A stretch of 64,000 nt of DNA from Vibrio metoecus (GTDB lineage: Bacteria > Pseudomonadota > Gammaproteobacteria > Enterobacterales > Vibrionaceae): NCBI RefSeq assembly GCF_000696385.1, contig NZ_JJMN01000046.1, forward strand, positions 62,001 to 126,000, written 5' to 3'. This document shows positions 1 to 8,599 of this stretch, in pieces. The notes beneath the pieces are model-generated. The model was not told the origin of the DNA. It made no database searches and worked only from the letters and a program-made list of their open reading frames with translations. A program made the position numbers and the translations under genes. Numbering within the stretch: position 1 is the first letter of the stretch; each line of letters begins with the position of its first letter.

Positions 1-36
1 GTGGGATAAACTCTAATTGCCCCTCTAAAACACAAA

Positions 37-66
37 ATCCCTCAGCCACGCTGAGGGATTTTTTAT
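37..66. terminator. Bidirectional intrinsic terminator
   Basis: The arms AATCCCTCAGC and GCTGAGGGATT enclose a CAC loop. A T run follows on the + strand and an A run precedes on the left, so the hairpin can stop transcription from both sides. It lies just past the 3' end of the minus-strand gene at 128-509 and would end that transcript and one entering from the left. Confidence 0.85.
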
Positions 67-127
67 TTGAGCTAGAGACAAATCTCATCGCTTATAGTGC
101 GAAAAAGTCACAAGGTTAAGCCTCGTT

Positions 128-509
128 TTACTCTTCATCCATCTCGCAATCGGTACAGCTTTGCAAAGCGATTTCGTGTTCAAACACCACCGTTTCATTA
201 CCTTCTGCCAATAGCTCAGCAATTTCATCCGCGACTTCTTGTTCATCTTCCGCTTCAACTTGATTCGCTAACTCTTCTTCAGAATAACCGTAGAACGTTT
301 AGCAATAAGTAGTCACGCGCTTCTTCTTTGGTACAAGTCACGTTCACGGAAAGGTCAGGCTCCACGTTGTCTTGCGCAAGAATGTCGGCAACTTGAGCTA
401 ACACATCCTCTTTCATCGCCGCGGTTAACCAGCCGAGATCCGTGCTTACTGTGGTTTTTTTACAATCAAAGCAAGGCAGTTGATGAAAGTAATATTGAAA
501 ATTGGTCAT
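128..509 (-). CDS. Small acidic protein of unknown function, frameshifted as sequenced
   Basis: Read straight from ATG at 509, the frame stops at 279 after 76 residues. A second frame then continues without a stop to TAA at 128-130 and encodes a clearly protein-like acidic tail (YGYSEEELANQVEAEDEQEV and on, ending CTDCEMDEE). Removing one base near 293 joins the two into a 126-residue protein. The N-terminus carries a CFDC motif and the C-terminus a second Cys-x2-Cys, so metal binding or a redox role is possible, but I do not recognise the family. No signal peptide or membrane segment is seen. The break fits the single-base-insertion pattern found elsewhere in the window. Confidence 0.65.
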
Positions 510-700
510 AGGTCATTTCTTCTTTCAGAGTGAGTAGCAAGATTATGCGCGATTTCTCACAAAATACTATCTCAATCATGAGGAAAGATCCGCTCACTAG
601 GCTGACTGTGTGCGTAAAAAATTGCTCAATGCTGCTTGACCTGTCTATAGCTCTACAGTTCATACTAACCACATCTTCAGCCTCTGAGGTCAGATCAAAC

Positions 701-1867
701 ATGTATTTAATTTCAGAATTAGCGGTCAAGGTGGGGCTCTCTCGAACCACACTACTTTACTACGAGAAATTAGGATTGATTCGGGGGCAACGTCTTGACA
801 ATGGCTATCGCTACTACAGCGAGAGTGATCTGCAGCAACTGTTTCTTATCCAACAGCTTCAGAGTGCGGGGCTTTCATTAAAAGAGTGTGAAGAGTGCTT
901 ACAGGCGAAACTAGACCGAAGCCTATTGGAAAGTCGTTTAAGCCAACTCGATGATGAAATTGAGAAAAAAGTTCGCGCTCGTGAGTTGCTTTTAGCCTTG
1001 CTCGGCGAACGTCCACAAAGAGAGTTACACCACTCTCTCAGTAAACATGCGCCAAATGCTTACTTAAGCTGGCTCAACACGCAAGGTTACAGTGAAAAAG
1101 AGGCGCTCCGATTAAAATGGTTATCGAAAGATATGAATGAACATGACAGCTATATGCAAGATTTCATGACAGTTTTTGCCACTTTGCAACGCTGGAGCCC
1201 CGGTAGCGAGCAAGATACCTTAAAAGCCATTTCCTTGATGTCGATACAAAGCATGCGGCATATCCTCGATGTCGGCTGCGGAACGGGCCTTTCAACTCTC
1301 CTGCTGGCTGAAAACAGTTCGGCGTACATTACTGCCGTCGATAATGAACCCATCGCGATTGAACAACTTGAGAAGCAACGCCAGCACTCGCCATGGAAAG
1401 AGCGGATATCCCCAATCTTGGGTTCCATGACCGCACTCCCTTTTGCCGCGAAAAGTTTTGATGCGATTTGGGCTGAAGGCTGTGTTTACATCATGGGCAT
1501 GGAGAACGCTCTCAAGCAGTGGAAACCTTTTTTAGCGGATAACGGCATCTTGATGGTCAGTGATTTGGTCTGGCTCACTGAGAATCCGGAACCGGAAACT
1601 CAACAATTTTGGCAATCCGAATACCCAGATATCCAATCGATACCTTCTCGAATCAAGCTTTTCAAAAAGCTGGGTTATGAGGTGATGGAGCATTTTTCAT
1701 TAGGCGTTGATGCATGGCAAAACTACTGGCTACCACTGCAAAACCGTGTCGAAGAGTTAAAACTTCGGCTGACAAACTCCCAAGCCTTGTCTGACATAGA
1801 AAAAGAGATTGCTATCTATGAACGAAGTGCTGCCAAAGACTTTTACTTATCTAATATTTTATTTTGA
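701..1867 (+). CDS. MerR-type regulator fused to a SAM-dependent methyltransferase
   Basis: A 388-residue protein. Residues 1 to about 70 form a MerR winged helix: MYLISELAVKVGLSRTTLLY, followed by the typical YYEKLGLI and NGYRYYSE segments. A dimerisation helix follows to about 120. From roughly residue 180 a class I methyltransferase fold begins, with motif I DVGCGTGLSTLLL near residue 188 and an acidic residue (AVDNEP) after the second strand. The open frame extends upstream to 530, but the MerR fold starts exactly at this ATG, so I chose 701. Small-molecule-sensing MerR proteins usually carry a ligand-binding domain at this position. The fusion suggests that effector binding or a methylation reaction is coupled to DNA binding; the substrate is unknown. 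A GNAT gene follows 24 bp later, probably in the same transcript. Confidence 0.8.
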   Translation: MYLISELAVKVGLSRTTLLYYEKLGLIRGQRLDNGYRYYSESDLQQLFLIQQLQSAGLSLKECEECLQAKLDRSLLESRLSQLDDEIEKKVRARELLLALLGERPQRELHHSLSKHAPNAYLSWLNTQGYSEKEALRLKWLSKDMNEHDSYMQDFMTVFATLQRWSPGSEQDTLKAISLMSIQSMRHILDVGCGTGLSTLLLAENSSAYITAVDNEPIAIEQLEKQRQHSPWKERISPILGSMTALPFAAKSFDAIWAEGCVYIMGMENALKQWKPFLADNGILMVSDLVWLTENPEPETQQFWQSEYPDIQSIPSRIKLFKKLGYEVMEHFSLGVDAWQNYWLPLQNRVEELKLRLTNSQALSDIEKEIAIYERSAAKDFYLSNILF

Positions 1868-1891
1868 AAATTAACCACTAGAGACTTAAGA

Positions 1892-2434
1892 ATGAATTTT
1901 TCTTTATACAAATCACAACAAAAACTAGAGATTATCGACCTGTTCCAAAACACCTTTTCTGATTCTGAAGGATCAGAAGAAGGCACTGTGATTGGAAAAC
2001 TGGTCTCCGATTTTCTCAGCCACTCCCTTCAAGAAGATGATCTTTTCGTGTTTGTCGCATGCGATGATCACCAACGTGTTATCGGCAGCATCCTTTTCTC
2101 CAAGCTCTCATTTCCTAATGAGGAAAACGTGTATCTTCTCGCGCCAGTGGCAGTAGCCACGAAGTGGCACGGTCAAGGCATTGGACAAGCACTGATCCGT
2201 TTTGGATTAGAGACGTTAAAAGAGAAAGATATCAGTCATGTCATCACCTACGGTGATATTCGCTTTTACTCCAAAGTAGGATTTACTGCGATTAATGAAG
2301 AGATGATTCAAGCGCCATTGACCTTGTCCTACCCTGAAGGTTGGCTTGCTCAATCGTTAACAGGGAAAGCGATCACCCCGATCAGCGGTAAACCCACATG
2401 CTTAGAAGCGATAGCAAATCCTGTTTACTGGTAG
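1892..2434 (+). CDS. GNAT family N-acetyltransferase
   Basis: A 180-residue acetyl-CoA-dependent acyltransferase. The central strand LLAPVAVATKWHGQGIGQAL contains the acetyl-CoA pyrophosphate-binding loop (Q/R-x-x-G-x-G/A form, here HGQGIGQ), followed by helix and strand segments ending in FYSKVGF, typical of the YhbS-like subgroup. It is probably cytoplasmic, with an unknown amine substrate. It is probably co-transcribed with the MerR-methyltransferase gene 24 bp upstream. Confidence 0.8.
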   Translation: MNFSLYKSQQKLEIIDLFQNTFSDSEGSEEGTVIGKLVSDFLSHSLQEDDLFVFVACDDHQRVIGSILFSKLSFPNEENVYLLAPVAVATKWHGQGIGQALIRFGLETLKEKDISHVITYGDIRFYSKVGFTAINEEMIQAPLTLSYPEGWLAQSLTGKAITPISGKPTCLEAIANPVYW

Positions 2435-2552
2435 GCTTAAATTATGGATGACACTCTATGTGACCCGATGATTTTTCTGGTAACAAATGGCAGCATCATT
2501 CCAAAGCCGACAACAAGGTTGACTTTGCTGCCAACTTCCCTCCTCTTTCCTT

Positions 2553-2587
2553 TTTGTTGACACTCGGATTACAAATCCAATTACAAA
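2553..2587 (+). promoter_or_regulatory. Candidate promoter/operator motif upstream of the cupin gene
   Basis: TTTGTTGACAC, four bases, then ATTACAAATC, followed at once by a second ATTACAAA. The same two blocks with the same 4-bp spacer recur at 3185-3209, before the two-component operon. TTGACA could be a -35 element and the ATTACAAA repeats an activator or repressor site. This is inferred from repetition and position only. Confidence 0.45.
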
Positions 2588-2646
2588 GTCATTACTATGC
2601 CTGAAATTGGATTACCCCATCACTGGCGCAATAACAGGAGAAGAAA

Positions 2647-3159
2647 ATGGATCGTCATCCCTGCATCAAACATTGGAGTGAACTACAGGAAAAGGAGCCT
2701 CGTTACTACTCTGGTAGCCAAGAGCCGCTGTCTATTGGCTGCGCGCTCGGTCACTATTTTGGCTTCGCGCGGATCGGTATTCACCATGAAATTGTCGAGC
2801 CCGGACATCGCACCAGTTGGCCTCACGCGGAAAAAACGGAAGATGAATTTGTGCATGTATTAGAAGGCACACCCGATGTCTGGCTAGATGGCGTCCTCTA
2901 TCGACTACAGCCGGGCGATTCGGTCGGCTTCAAAGCGGGCGATGGTCTCGCACATACTTTTATCAACAATACCGACCAGATCGTCCGCTTATTATGTATC
3001 GGAGACACCGAACGAGAAGATAACCGCATTCACTACGCCGTTCATCCCGAACGTAGTGCGCGCCTTGGTAAGCTCAACTGGCATGATGTGCCCGATCGCG
3101 AGCTAGGTGATCACGATGGTCTACCGGACAGACTTCGTGCTAACAACGGGCCGTTCTAA
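2647..3159 (+). CDS. Cupin-domain protein
   Basis: A 170-residue protein with one cupin beta-barrel at about residues 45-130. Motif 1 is spread over PGHRTSWPHAEKTEDEFVHV and LEG; motif 2 is PGDSVGFKAGDGLAHTFIN. Likely metal ligands are His54/His60, Glu67 and His103. No signal peptide, so it is cytoplasmic. The cupin fold does not fix the reaction; sugar, small-acid or sensor roles are all possible. ATG 2647 follows an AGGAGAAG ribosome site. Its promoter region shares a motif with the kinase operon that follows, which suggests joint control. Confidence 0.75.
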   Translation: MDRHPCIKHWSELQEKEPRYYSGSQEPLSIGCALGHYFGFARIGIHHEIVEPGHRTSWPHAEKTEDEFVHVLEGTPDVWLDGVLYRLQPGDSVGFKAGDGLAHTFINNTDQIVRLLCIGDTEREDNRIHYAVHPERSARLGKLNWHDVPDRELGDHDGLPDRLRANNGPF

Positions 3160-3184
3160 GCGATCACGGCGTTTGACCAGCAGA

Positions 3185-3209
3185 TTTGTTGACACCCAAA
3201 TTACAAATC
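3185..3209 (+). promoter_or_regulatory. Candidate promoter/operator motif upstream of the two-component operon
   Basis: TTTGTTGACAC, CCAA, ATTACAAATC. This matches the element at 2553-2577 at 21 positions in the conserved blocks with identical spacing. It lies 53 bp before the kinase start codon. A site for the downstream response regulator (autoregulation plus control of the cupin gene) is one explanation. Confidence 0.45.
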
Positions 3210-3261
3210 TTGTGATGAAGCGGCTACTATTGGCATGAACCCAATTCTAAGTGTTTAGATC

Positions 3262-4716
3262 ATGACCTTGCTGCTGACTCACCGCTGGTTAAGCCTCTTA
3301 CTGTGTAGCTTATGGGCAGTTCCCACACTGGCCAGTATTGACCTGCCTGAAACTCAGCGTTGGTCGATTTTTTATCGCGTGGCGCTTGAGCAGCAAAGCA
3401 CGCCACTGGTGGCGAGCCAAACCCTCAATCAATACCCGTTAACGCTCCTCAGCAGTCACAGTCAATATCCTGATTTTACTCAATATACGTGGCAAGACAT
3501 CGCAGATTTAGCCGCCACGGCCAAGCAGTGCCAGCCGCTCAACTCCTCTTCGCCGTATTTGGCGAAAGCGGTCGAATTTGAGTTGGCGTTATGTCGCCAA
3601 ACACCGCTCGGCGCAGAGTGGTTTCAGCGTGTTGCGTGGCAACATCCGGCGGGAGGCAGCTACGCAGATCGCTATATTGAACACTTACCGGATGCAGAGC
3701 AGGCAACCTTTGCCTCTGCGCACCCAACACGTTTTACTTTGGCGAGCCGCTATCATCCGTTGCATACCTTGTGGCAACGACCGGGCGCTGCGGGGGTAGA
3801 TGCACTGCTCAACGGTTTTCGCCTTTATCTTGCGCCAAATGATGAACTGTGGCTAAGCAGCGAAGCGGGCTGGCATGTGCTTTCGAGCGTGCAGTGGCGC
3901 GCACTCACCGCACCACTGCCATTCACGCTTGAGCCTTATCAAGCGCACAAGCCTTGCGATGAGCGTTACAGCAACCTCTGCTTTAATCAGCGTGTTAGCA
4001 GTCATGCGTGGCTGTATAGCGGTTTGGTGATCGGTGTGTTGTTTGCGTTTGGCGCTGCGCTGCGTTCACTTTGGCTGCGCTATCAAGAAGGGCGCGAGCG
4101 GCGCTTTATTTTGCAACTGCTAACTCACGAACTGCGCACGCCCATCACCAGTTTAGGGTTTACCGTCGAATCACTACGCGGCCAATTTGATGAGTTATCC
4201 CCCAAGGCGCAAGAGAGCTTATGGCGATTAATGGCCGATCATCAGCGGCTAGCACAACTGAGCGAGACCAGTCGCCACTACTTGAGCCCGAGCCACGACA
4301 CCATGGCGCGCCACCCAGCGCAGTTGAGTGACTTTATCGAGCATTGTATCGAGGGCTTTGAGGTTGAGCTTCATCTTAAACACGACCCAATACTGGCACT
4401 ACCTTATTACTGGCTTGGGCTGTGCGTCACCAACTTACTCAGCAATGCCAAGCAGCATGGCGTGCCGCCCATTCGCCTGACGGTGAGTGTGGTTGCACAA
4501 ACGCTGCGCATTGAAGTGGAAGATTGCGGTGAATTTCCCTCTTTCTACCAACGTCTGTGCAAACGCTTCTCGATGCCTCGAAGCATAATCTCTCGTCCAA
4601 GCACGGATAATATGGGCGTTGGCTTGCAGTTGGTGCGAAAACTCATCACCCAAATGGGCGGCAAACTGGTTATCCGTCGTCATCCAACCCGTTGTATTTT
4701 GGAGCTGCCGCTATGA
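3262..4716 (+). CDS. Membrane sensor histidine kinase with large periplasmic sensor
   Basis: A 484-residue inner-membrane kinase. An N-terminal signal anchor (LLLCSLWAVPTLAS) precedes a periplasmic region of about 225 residues, then a membrane helix (WLYSGLVIGVLFAFGAALRS). The phospho-acceptor is His289 in LLTHELRTPI; the N box is TNLLSNAKQHG; a short DCGE serves as D box and the G box is GVGLQLV. Layout and gene neighbours resemble the Vibrio VxrA type (DUF3404 sensor next to a DUF2861 protein); that comparison is from memory. The stop overlaps the regulator start (ATGA), so the two are translationally coupled. The signal sensed is unknown; a cell-envelope cue is likely for this type. Confidence 0.85.
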   Translation: MTLLLTHRWLSLLLCSLWAVPTLASIDLPETQRWSIFYRVALEQQSTPLVASQTLNQYPLTLLSSHSQYPDFTQYTWQDIADLAATAKQCQPLNSSSPYLAKAVEFELALCRQTPLGAEWFQRVAWQHPAGGSYADRYIEHLPDAEQATFASAHPTRFTLASRYHPLHTLWQRPGAAGVDALLNGFRLYLAPNDELWLSSEAGWHVLSSVQWRALTAPLPFTLEPYQAHKPCDERYSNLCFNQRVSSHAWLYSGLVIGVLFAFGAALRSLWLRYQEGRERRFILQLLTHELRTPITSLGFTVESLRGQFDELSPKAQESLWRLMADHQRLAQLSETSRHYLSPSHDTMARHPAQLSDFIEHCIEGFEVELHLKHDPILALPYYWLGLCVTNLLSNAKQHGVPPIRLTVSVVAQTLRIEVEDCGEFPSFYQRLCKRFSMPRSIISRPSTDNMGVGLQLVRKLITQMGGKLVIRRHPTRCILELPL

Positions 4717-5363
4717 AGCGTATTTTGCTGATTGAAGATGACACCTTACTCGGCCAAGGTCTGCGCGATTATCTGCATGACCATGGTTATGCATGCGAGT
4801 GGGTAACGCAGAGCCAACAGGTCGAAAGGCACTGGTTCAGTACCGATCTGGTGATTTTGGATCGGCAATTGCACGATGGTGACAGCCTGAAACATCTGCC
4901 GCACTGGTTGATGCTTAAAGCCCTGCCAGTGATCGTACTGACCGCCAAAATTGAAGTGGAGCAACGGATTGAAGGGCTCAAAGCGGGGGCGAAAGATTAT
5001 GTGCTCAAGCCCTTTTCCCACCAAGAGTTGCTGGCACGCATCGAAGCGCAACTGCGCCCGCTCGGCAGTAGCGTACTCAGCTACGCCGATATTGTGGTCG
5101 ATGTGGCTAATCGATCTGTGCTGCATAACCAAACGCCGGTTGAGCTCAAACCGAAAGAGTTTCAACTGCTGTTGATGCTATTGCAAAATCCGGGGCGCGT
5201 TTATCACCGAGATGAGCTGCTCAATCTTATTTGGGGTTATCAATCATTCCCGACCACACGCACCGTGGATAACCACATTTTGCATTTGCGACAAAAACTG
5301 CCACAACTGGATATCGAGACCCTGCGCGGCGTGGGTTATCGCCTCAAAGGAGCCTCCGTATGA
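4713..5363 (+). CDS. OmpR/PhoB-family response regulator
   Basis: A 216-residue regulator. The receiver domain (1-115) has the acidic pair Glu8/Asp9/Asp10, phospho-acceptor Asp50 in VILDRQL, Thr in VLTAK and Lys in VLKPF. The C-terminal winged helix (125-214) ends in VDNHILHLRQKL and LRGVGYRL. I took ATG 4713, which overlaps the kinase stop, rather than an upstream start, because the receiver begins there. It is the partner of the preceding kinase. Confidence 0.9.
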   Translation: MKRILLIEDDTLLGQGLRDYLHDHGYACEWVTQSQQVERHWFSTDLVILDRQLHDGDSLKHLPHWLMLKALPVIVLTAKIEVEQRIEGLKAGAKDYVLKPFSHQELLARIEAQLRPLGSSVLSYADIVVDVANRSVLHNQTPVELKPKEFQLLLMLLQNPGRVYHRDELLNLIWGYQSFPTTRTVDNHILHLRQKLPQLDIETLRGVGYRLKGASV

Positions 5364-6190
5364 TCTGCGCCTCTTTTCGCAATCACGTTACGCAACTTGG
5401 TATGCTCAGCGCGTTAGTAAGCGGCGCCGCGATATCGGAAACGCAGCCAAGCCCCACCCACGCTTGGTTTCGCACCACACCGCTGCAAAGCAGTTACCAG
5501 CTATTGGTTGAGGGGCATCCCACGCAAGCGTGGCACGAGCTCATCCACACACTGTCTACCACGCCCGTAGCCGAGCCTTTTTGGCAACCAATTAAAGAGG
5601 CCATTCTCAGTCAAACCCAATGCGGACAAGCACTTCCAAGCACATCGCCTAACGATCTCGCGATTGCGGTGACTTTTATTCATAAATTCAATCAGACCTT
5701 TCAAGGCTACCAAGTGAGGTTGAGCGCTGAAAACCTCAGCCAACCGCTGGCGGTGCGTCTTGCTTCTGCGCAAGGTGCAACCTTGTTAGCGGCAGAGCTT
5801 GCGCCTGCCGATTTCGCCGAAGTGGAAAGTCGCGATCTGCTTTCGCCGTATGCCGCAGGTGTCTATTGGCTCACGCTTGGCGAGCAGCGCATAGCGTTGC
5901 TGATTTCGGCCCCTTCCAACACACCGTGGATTGAACAATCCAGCGCGGCCGATCTCACTATCCGCTTCCCCGCCACGCTTTCGGGCTGCGCATCGTCACT
6001 GGCTCGTTGGCAATTTTTTGATCAAAATTTTACCCTGCTGCACTCACAAACCGTCAACCGTGATCAGCCTCCTGCCTCACCTTCCGCCCCTTCTCAAGCG
6101 CGCTGGCGTAGCCTCAGCATCACTCAAAGTGAATACCAAGGCACTATTCGCGTTGAACAAATGCAGCGCCTGACGATACCGATTGACTAA
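5360..6190 (+). CDS. Exported DUF2861-like protein of the two-component operon
   Basis: A 276-residue protein whose ATG overlaps the regulator stop by 4 bp, so it is the third gene of a coupled operon. The N-terminus (NHVTQLGMLSALVSGAAISE) looks like a signal peptide, pointing to the periplasm. No catalytic motif is visible. Context resembles VxrC, a DUF2861 protein linked to a DUF3404 kinase in Vibrio. That assignment rests on neighbourhood and general character, not alignment. It may modulate the kinase's periplasmic domain. Confidence 0.65.
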   Translation: MICASFRNHVTQLGMLSALVSGAAISETQPSPTHAWFRTTPLQSSYQLLVEGHPTQAWHELIHTLSTTPVAEPFWQPIKEAILSQTQCGQALPSTSPNDLAIAVTFIHKFNQTFQGYQVRLSAENLSQPLAVRLASAQGATLLAAELAPADFAEVESRDLLSPYAAGVYWLTLGEQRIALLISAPSNTPWIEQSSAADLTIRFPATLSGCASSLARWQFFDQNFTLLHSQTVNRDQPPASPSAPSQARWRSLSITQSEYQGTIRVEQMQRLTIPID

Positions 6191-6293
6191 ACCACCTTTC
6201 ACTTTGTTCAGACAAAAATGGGAAAGACATACTGGTGACAAAACCTATCGATGGACGAGGTTAAATATCTGGGTTACTCAATAGGAGACCGAT

Positions 6294-8525
6294 ATGAAAT
6301 TGACCTTTTCCCCACTGGGGCTACTGCTGCTGGTGAGCGCGCCGAGCTTTGCGTTGACCTTAAAACAGGGCGATCAGCACTGGCAGATTGACCCTGCAAC
6401 ACTTGCCATCAGCCTCAAGCAAGACTCACAAACTTTCGCCATCAACCAAGGCAGCCTACAGATTGACGGGCAGAGGCAACAGGTAACGCAAGTAACCCAA
6501 AGCGCCGAGCAAGCGACATGGACACTCAAGCCAAGTGGCGTGCAAGTGTCTGCGCAGTTGCAACAAGGGTTAAACATCGATTTTCGCTGGCCAAGTGCTG
6601 TTGGGATTGAACGCCACGCTCCTAAAGCACTGCGCTGGTTTGATCTCAGTGAAGCATCGACCCAAACGCTGTTACTGCCGTTTGACGAAGGAATGCGAGT
6701 GCCGACCGATAACCCAACTTGGACACGCTATTTGATAGACCATCATTCGGGCGCCAATACCACGCAAGATCTCAAAATGCCGTTCTGGAGCGCGCAGCAG
6801 GGCGAGCGCTTCATCAGTTATCAACTGCTCAACGCCACCAATAACCAGCTGAACTTTAGTGAGCAGCAAAACAAGTTGGACTTACAAGCGGAGCACTGGT
6901 TTACCCCGCTGAACCAAAGTGAGACTTTTAGTGTGCGTATCACCGTGGGCGATGAGATGCTGGCCGGAGCCAAAGCGTATCGCGACTGGCGCGAAGCCGC
7001 GGGGCTGCGTGTTTCACTTGCGGAAAAACGTAAGGCAAATCCGCAGATCGATAAGCTAATTGGCGCAAGCCACGTCTATCTATTCGGGCGTGATTTAATC
7101 GCAGTGCAAGATGTGGTGGATTGGTGGGGACTGCGCGATTGGTTTTGGCGCTCAGAGTTTACCCCTTCGCCAGTGTTACAAAAAGAATTGGCGACCCTAA
7201 AAAAAGGCCAAGACTGGCTCAATCAGTATCAGAAAAAATTGCTGGTCGGTGAGATAAACCACGCCTTGAACCAAAAGTTCAACGCCGACCCATCGTCCAT
7301 TCAAGCGCAGTACCAAGCCGCGCAGCAGCGCAAAGCGTGGCTGACTGAACACGCTGGCGCATACCTCAAACCAAGCGATCAATGGGGACAAGGGTTAGCG
7401 CAACCCATGATCAGCATCCTTCAGCAAGCAGGATTAAGCAAACTCTGGCTAGGTCTCGATAACTGGATACCCGCTTTTTATCAGCCGCAAGTAGTCGACA
7501 GCGCCAAACAAGCCGGCTATTTGATTGGCGTGTATGACTCATACAATACTGCGATTGAAAAAGGCATCAACGACAGTTGGCTGACCGCGCAGCTGCCTGA
7601 TCGCATGCGCGAAAACTGCGCGATTGAAAAAGCCGATGGCACGTTGCAACTGGGCTTTCGCGGTAACGGCTTTTATCTCAATCCCGCCTGTGAGCTTGGT
7701 TACGTTAAACAGCGCGTGCAAGACATTCTCCATTTCGGGCGCTTTAACAGCCTGTTTCTCGATGTGGATGGCACCGCCATGGCGCGGGAAGATTACCGCT
7801 CGCGCAGCAACGAAACCGCGATGCTGGCCGCCTTTAACACCCGAATGCAGGATATTGCAAACACGCCGAAGCTGATTTTGGGATCGGAAGATGGCAATGC
7901 CCTGACCACTCAAGGGCTGGTATTTGCTCATGGTATGGAAACAGTCGGCTTTGGCTGGACAGACCAAGCGATGAAGAGTGACAAGCAGTCACCTTATTAT
8001 TTGGGCAACTGGTACCCCGATGAAAAGCCGGATTTTTTCTTTAAATCAGCGCAAGTCAAAGAGCCTTATCGCAGCTTACTTTTTGCCCCAGAGTACAAAG
8101 TGCCGCTCTATCAAGTGGTGTTTCATGATGAGCTGATCAGTAGCCACCACTGGCACAGCGACAGTTTGAAGTTTTCCAATGTCAAAGCCGTGCGTGATTT
8201 GCGTGCCATGCTGTTTAACACTCCGGCGATGGTACATTTAAGCCGCGATGAAACGCGTAAAAACTCCGCGCGTATCGAGCAGCTCAAGCACTATCAACAA
8301 GGTTTTTTACCCTTGCATGAGCAGTTATGGGATAAAGCCTTGGTCGATTTTCGCTGGCTGGATAAGCAAGGCCAAGTGCAGCAAACGCGCTTTAGTGATG
8401 GCTCGATTCTCAGTGCGAATTTTAGCGCGCAGCCGTTTAAGCTCGCAGGAGGAGAAGTGATCGCGCCGCACAGCCTATTGGCTCAATTGGCGAATGGGCA
8501 AACCCATCAATGGCAACCTAAATAG
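6294..8525 (+). CDS. Exported putative glycoside hydrolase
   Basis: A 743-residue protein with a clear signal peptide (FSPLGLLLLVSAPSFA). The N-terminal 250 residues look all-beta (supersandwich-like). The centre has features of a TIM-barrel glycosidase: LFLDVDGTAMARED near residue 490 and ILGSEDGNA near 525, each offering acidic residues at strand ends. The C-terminus is a small beta domain. I cannot place it in a numbered family with confidence, so substrate and linkage are unknown. AGGAGACCGAT precedes the ATG. It follows the two-component operon by 103 bp and may be controlled by it, though the shared promoter motif seen upstream is not evident here. Confidence 0.6.
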   Translation: MKLTFSPLGLLLLVSAPSFALTLKQGDQHWQIDPATLAISLKQDSQTFAINQGSLQIDGQRQQVTQVTQSAEQATWTLKPSGVQVSAQLQQGLNIDFRWPSAVGIERHAPKALRWFDLSEASTQTLLLPFDEGMRVPTDNPTWTRYLIDHHSGANTTQDLKMPFWSAQQGERFISYQLLNATNNQLNFSEQQNKLDLQAEHWFTPLNQSETFSVRITVGDEMLAGAKAYRDWREAAGLRVSLAEKRKANPQIDKLIGASHVYLFGRDLIAVQDVVDWWGLRDWFWRSEFTPSPVLQKELATLKKGQDWLNQYQKKLLVGEINHALNQKFNADPSSIQAQYQAAQQRKAWLTEHAGAYLKPSDQWGQGLAQPMISILQQAGLSKLWLGLDNWIPAFYQPQVVDSAKQAGYLIGVYDSYNTAIEKGINDSWLTAQLPDRMRENCAIEKADGTLQLGFRGNGFYLNPACELGYVKQRVQDILHFGRFNSLFLDVDGTAMAREDYRSRSNETAMLAAFNTRMQDIANTPKLILGSEDGNALTTQGLVFAHGMETVGFGWTDQAMKSDKQSPYYLGNWYPDEKPDFFFKSAQVKEPYRSLLFAPEYKVPLYQVVFHDELISSHHWHSDSLKFSNVKAVRDLRAMLFNTPAMVHLSRDETRKNSARIEQLKHYQQGFLPLHEQLWDKALVDFRWLDKQGQVQQTRFSDGSILSANFSAQPFKLAGGEVIAPHSLLAQLANGQTHQWQPK

Positions 8526-8550
8526 AAATCGCGCGATTGGGAGTTAGATT

Positions 8551-8580
8551 AAGGCTGTGACCTTATATGTTCACAGCCTT
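8551..8580. terminator. Hairpin between convergent genes
   Basis: Perfect 10-bp arms AAGGCTGTGA and TCACAGCCTT with a 10-base loop between two convergent genes. No strong T tract follows, so termination efficiency is uncertain. Confidence 0.6.
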
Positions 8581-8599
8581 GTGGTGAAGCAATGAAAAG

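Noticed and set aside
97..312. Plus-strand open frame of 71 codons
   Set aside because: It is antisense to the acidic protein at 128-509, whose restored reading has clear protein character; the frame has no ribosome site.
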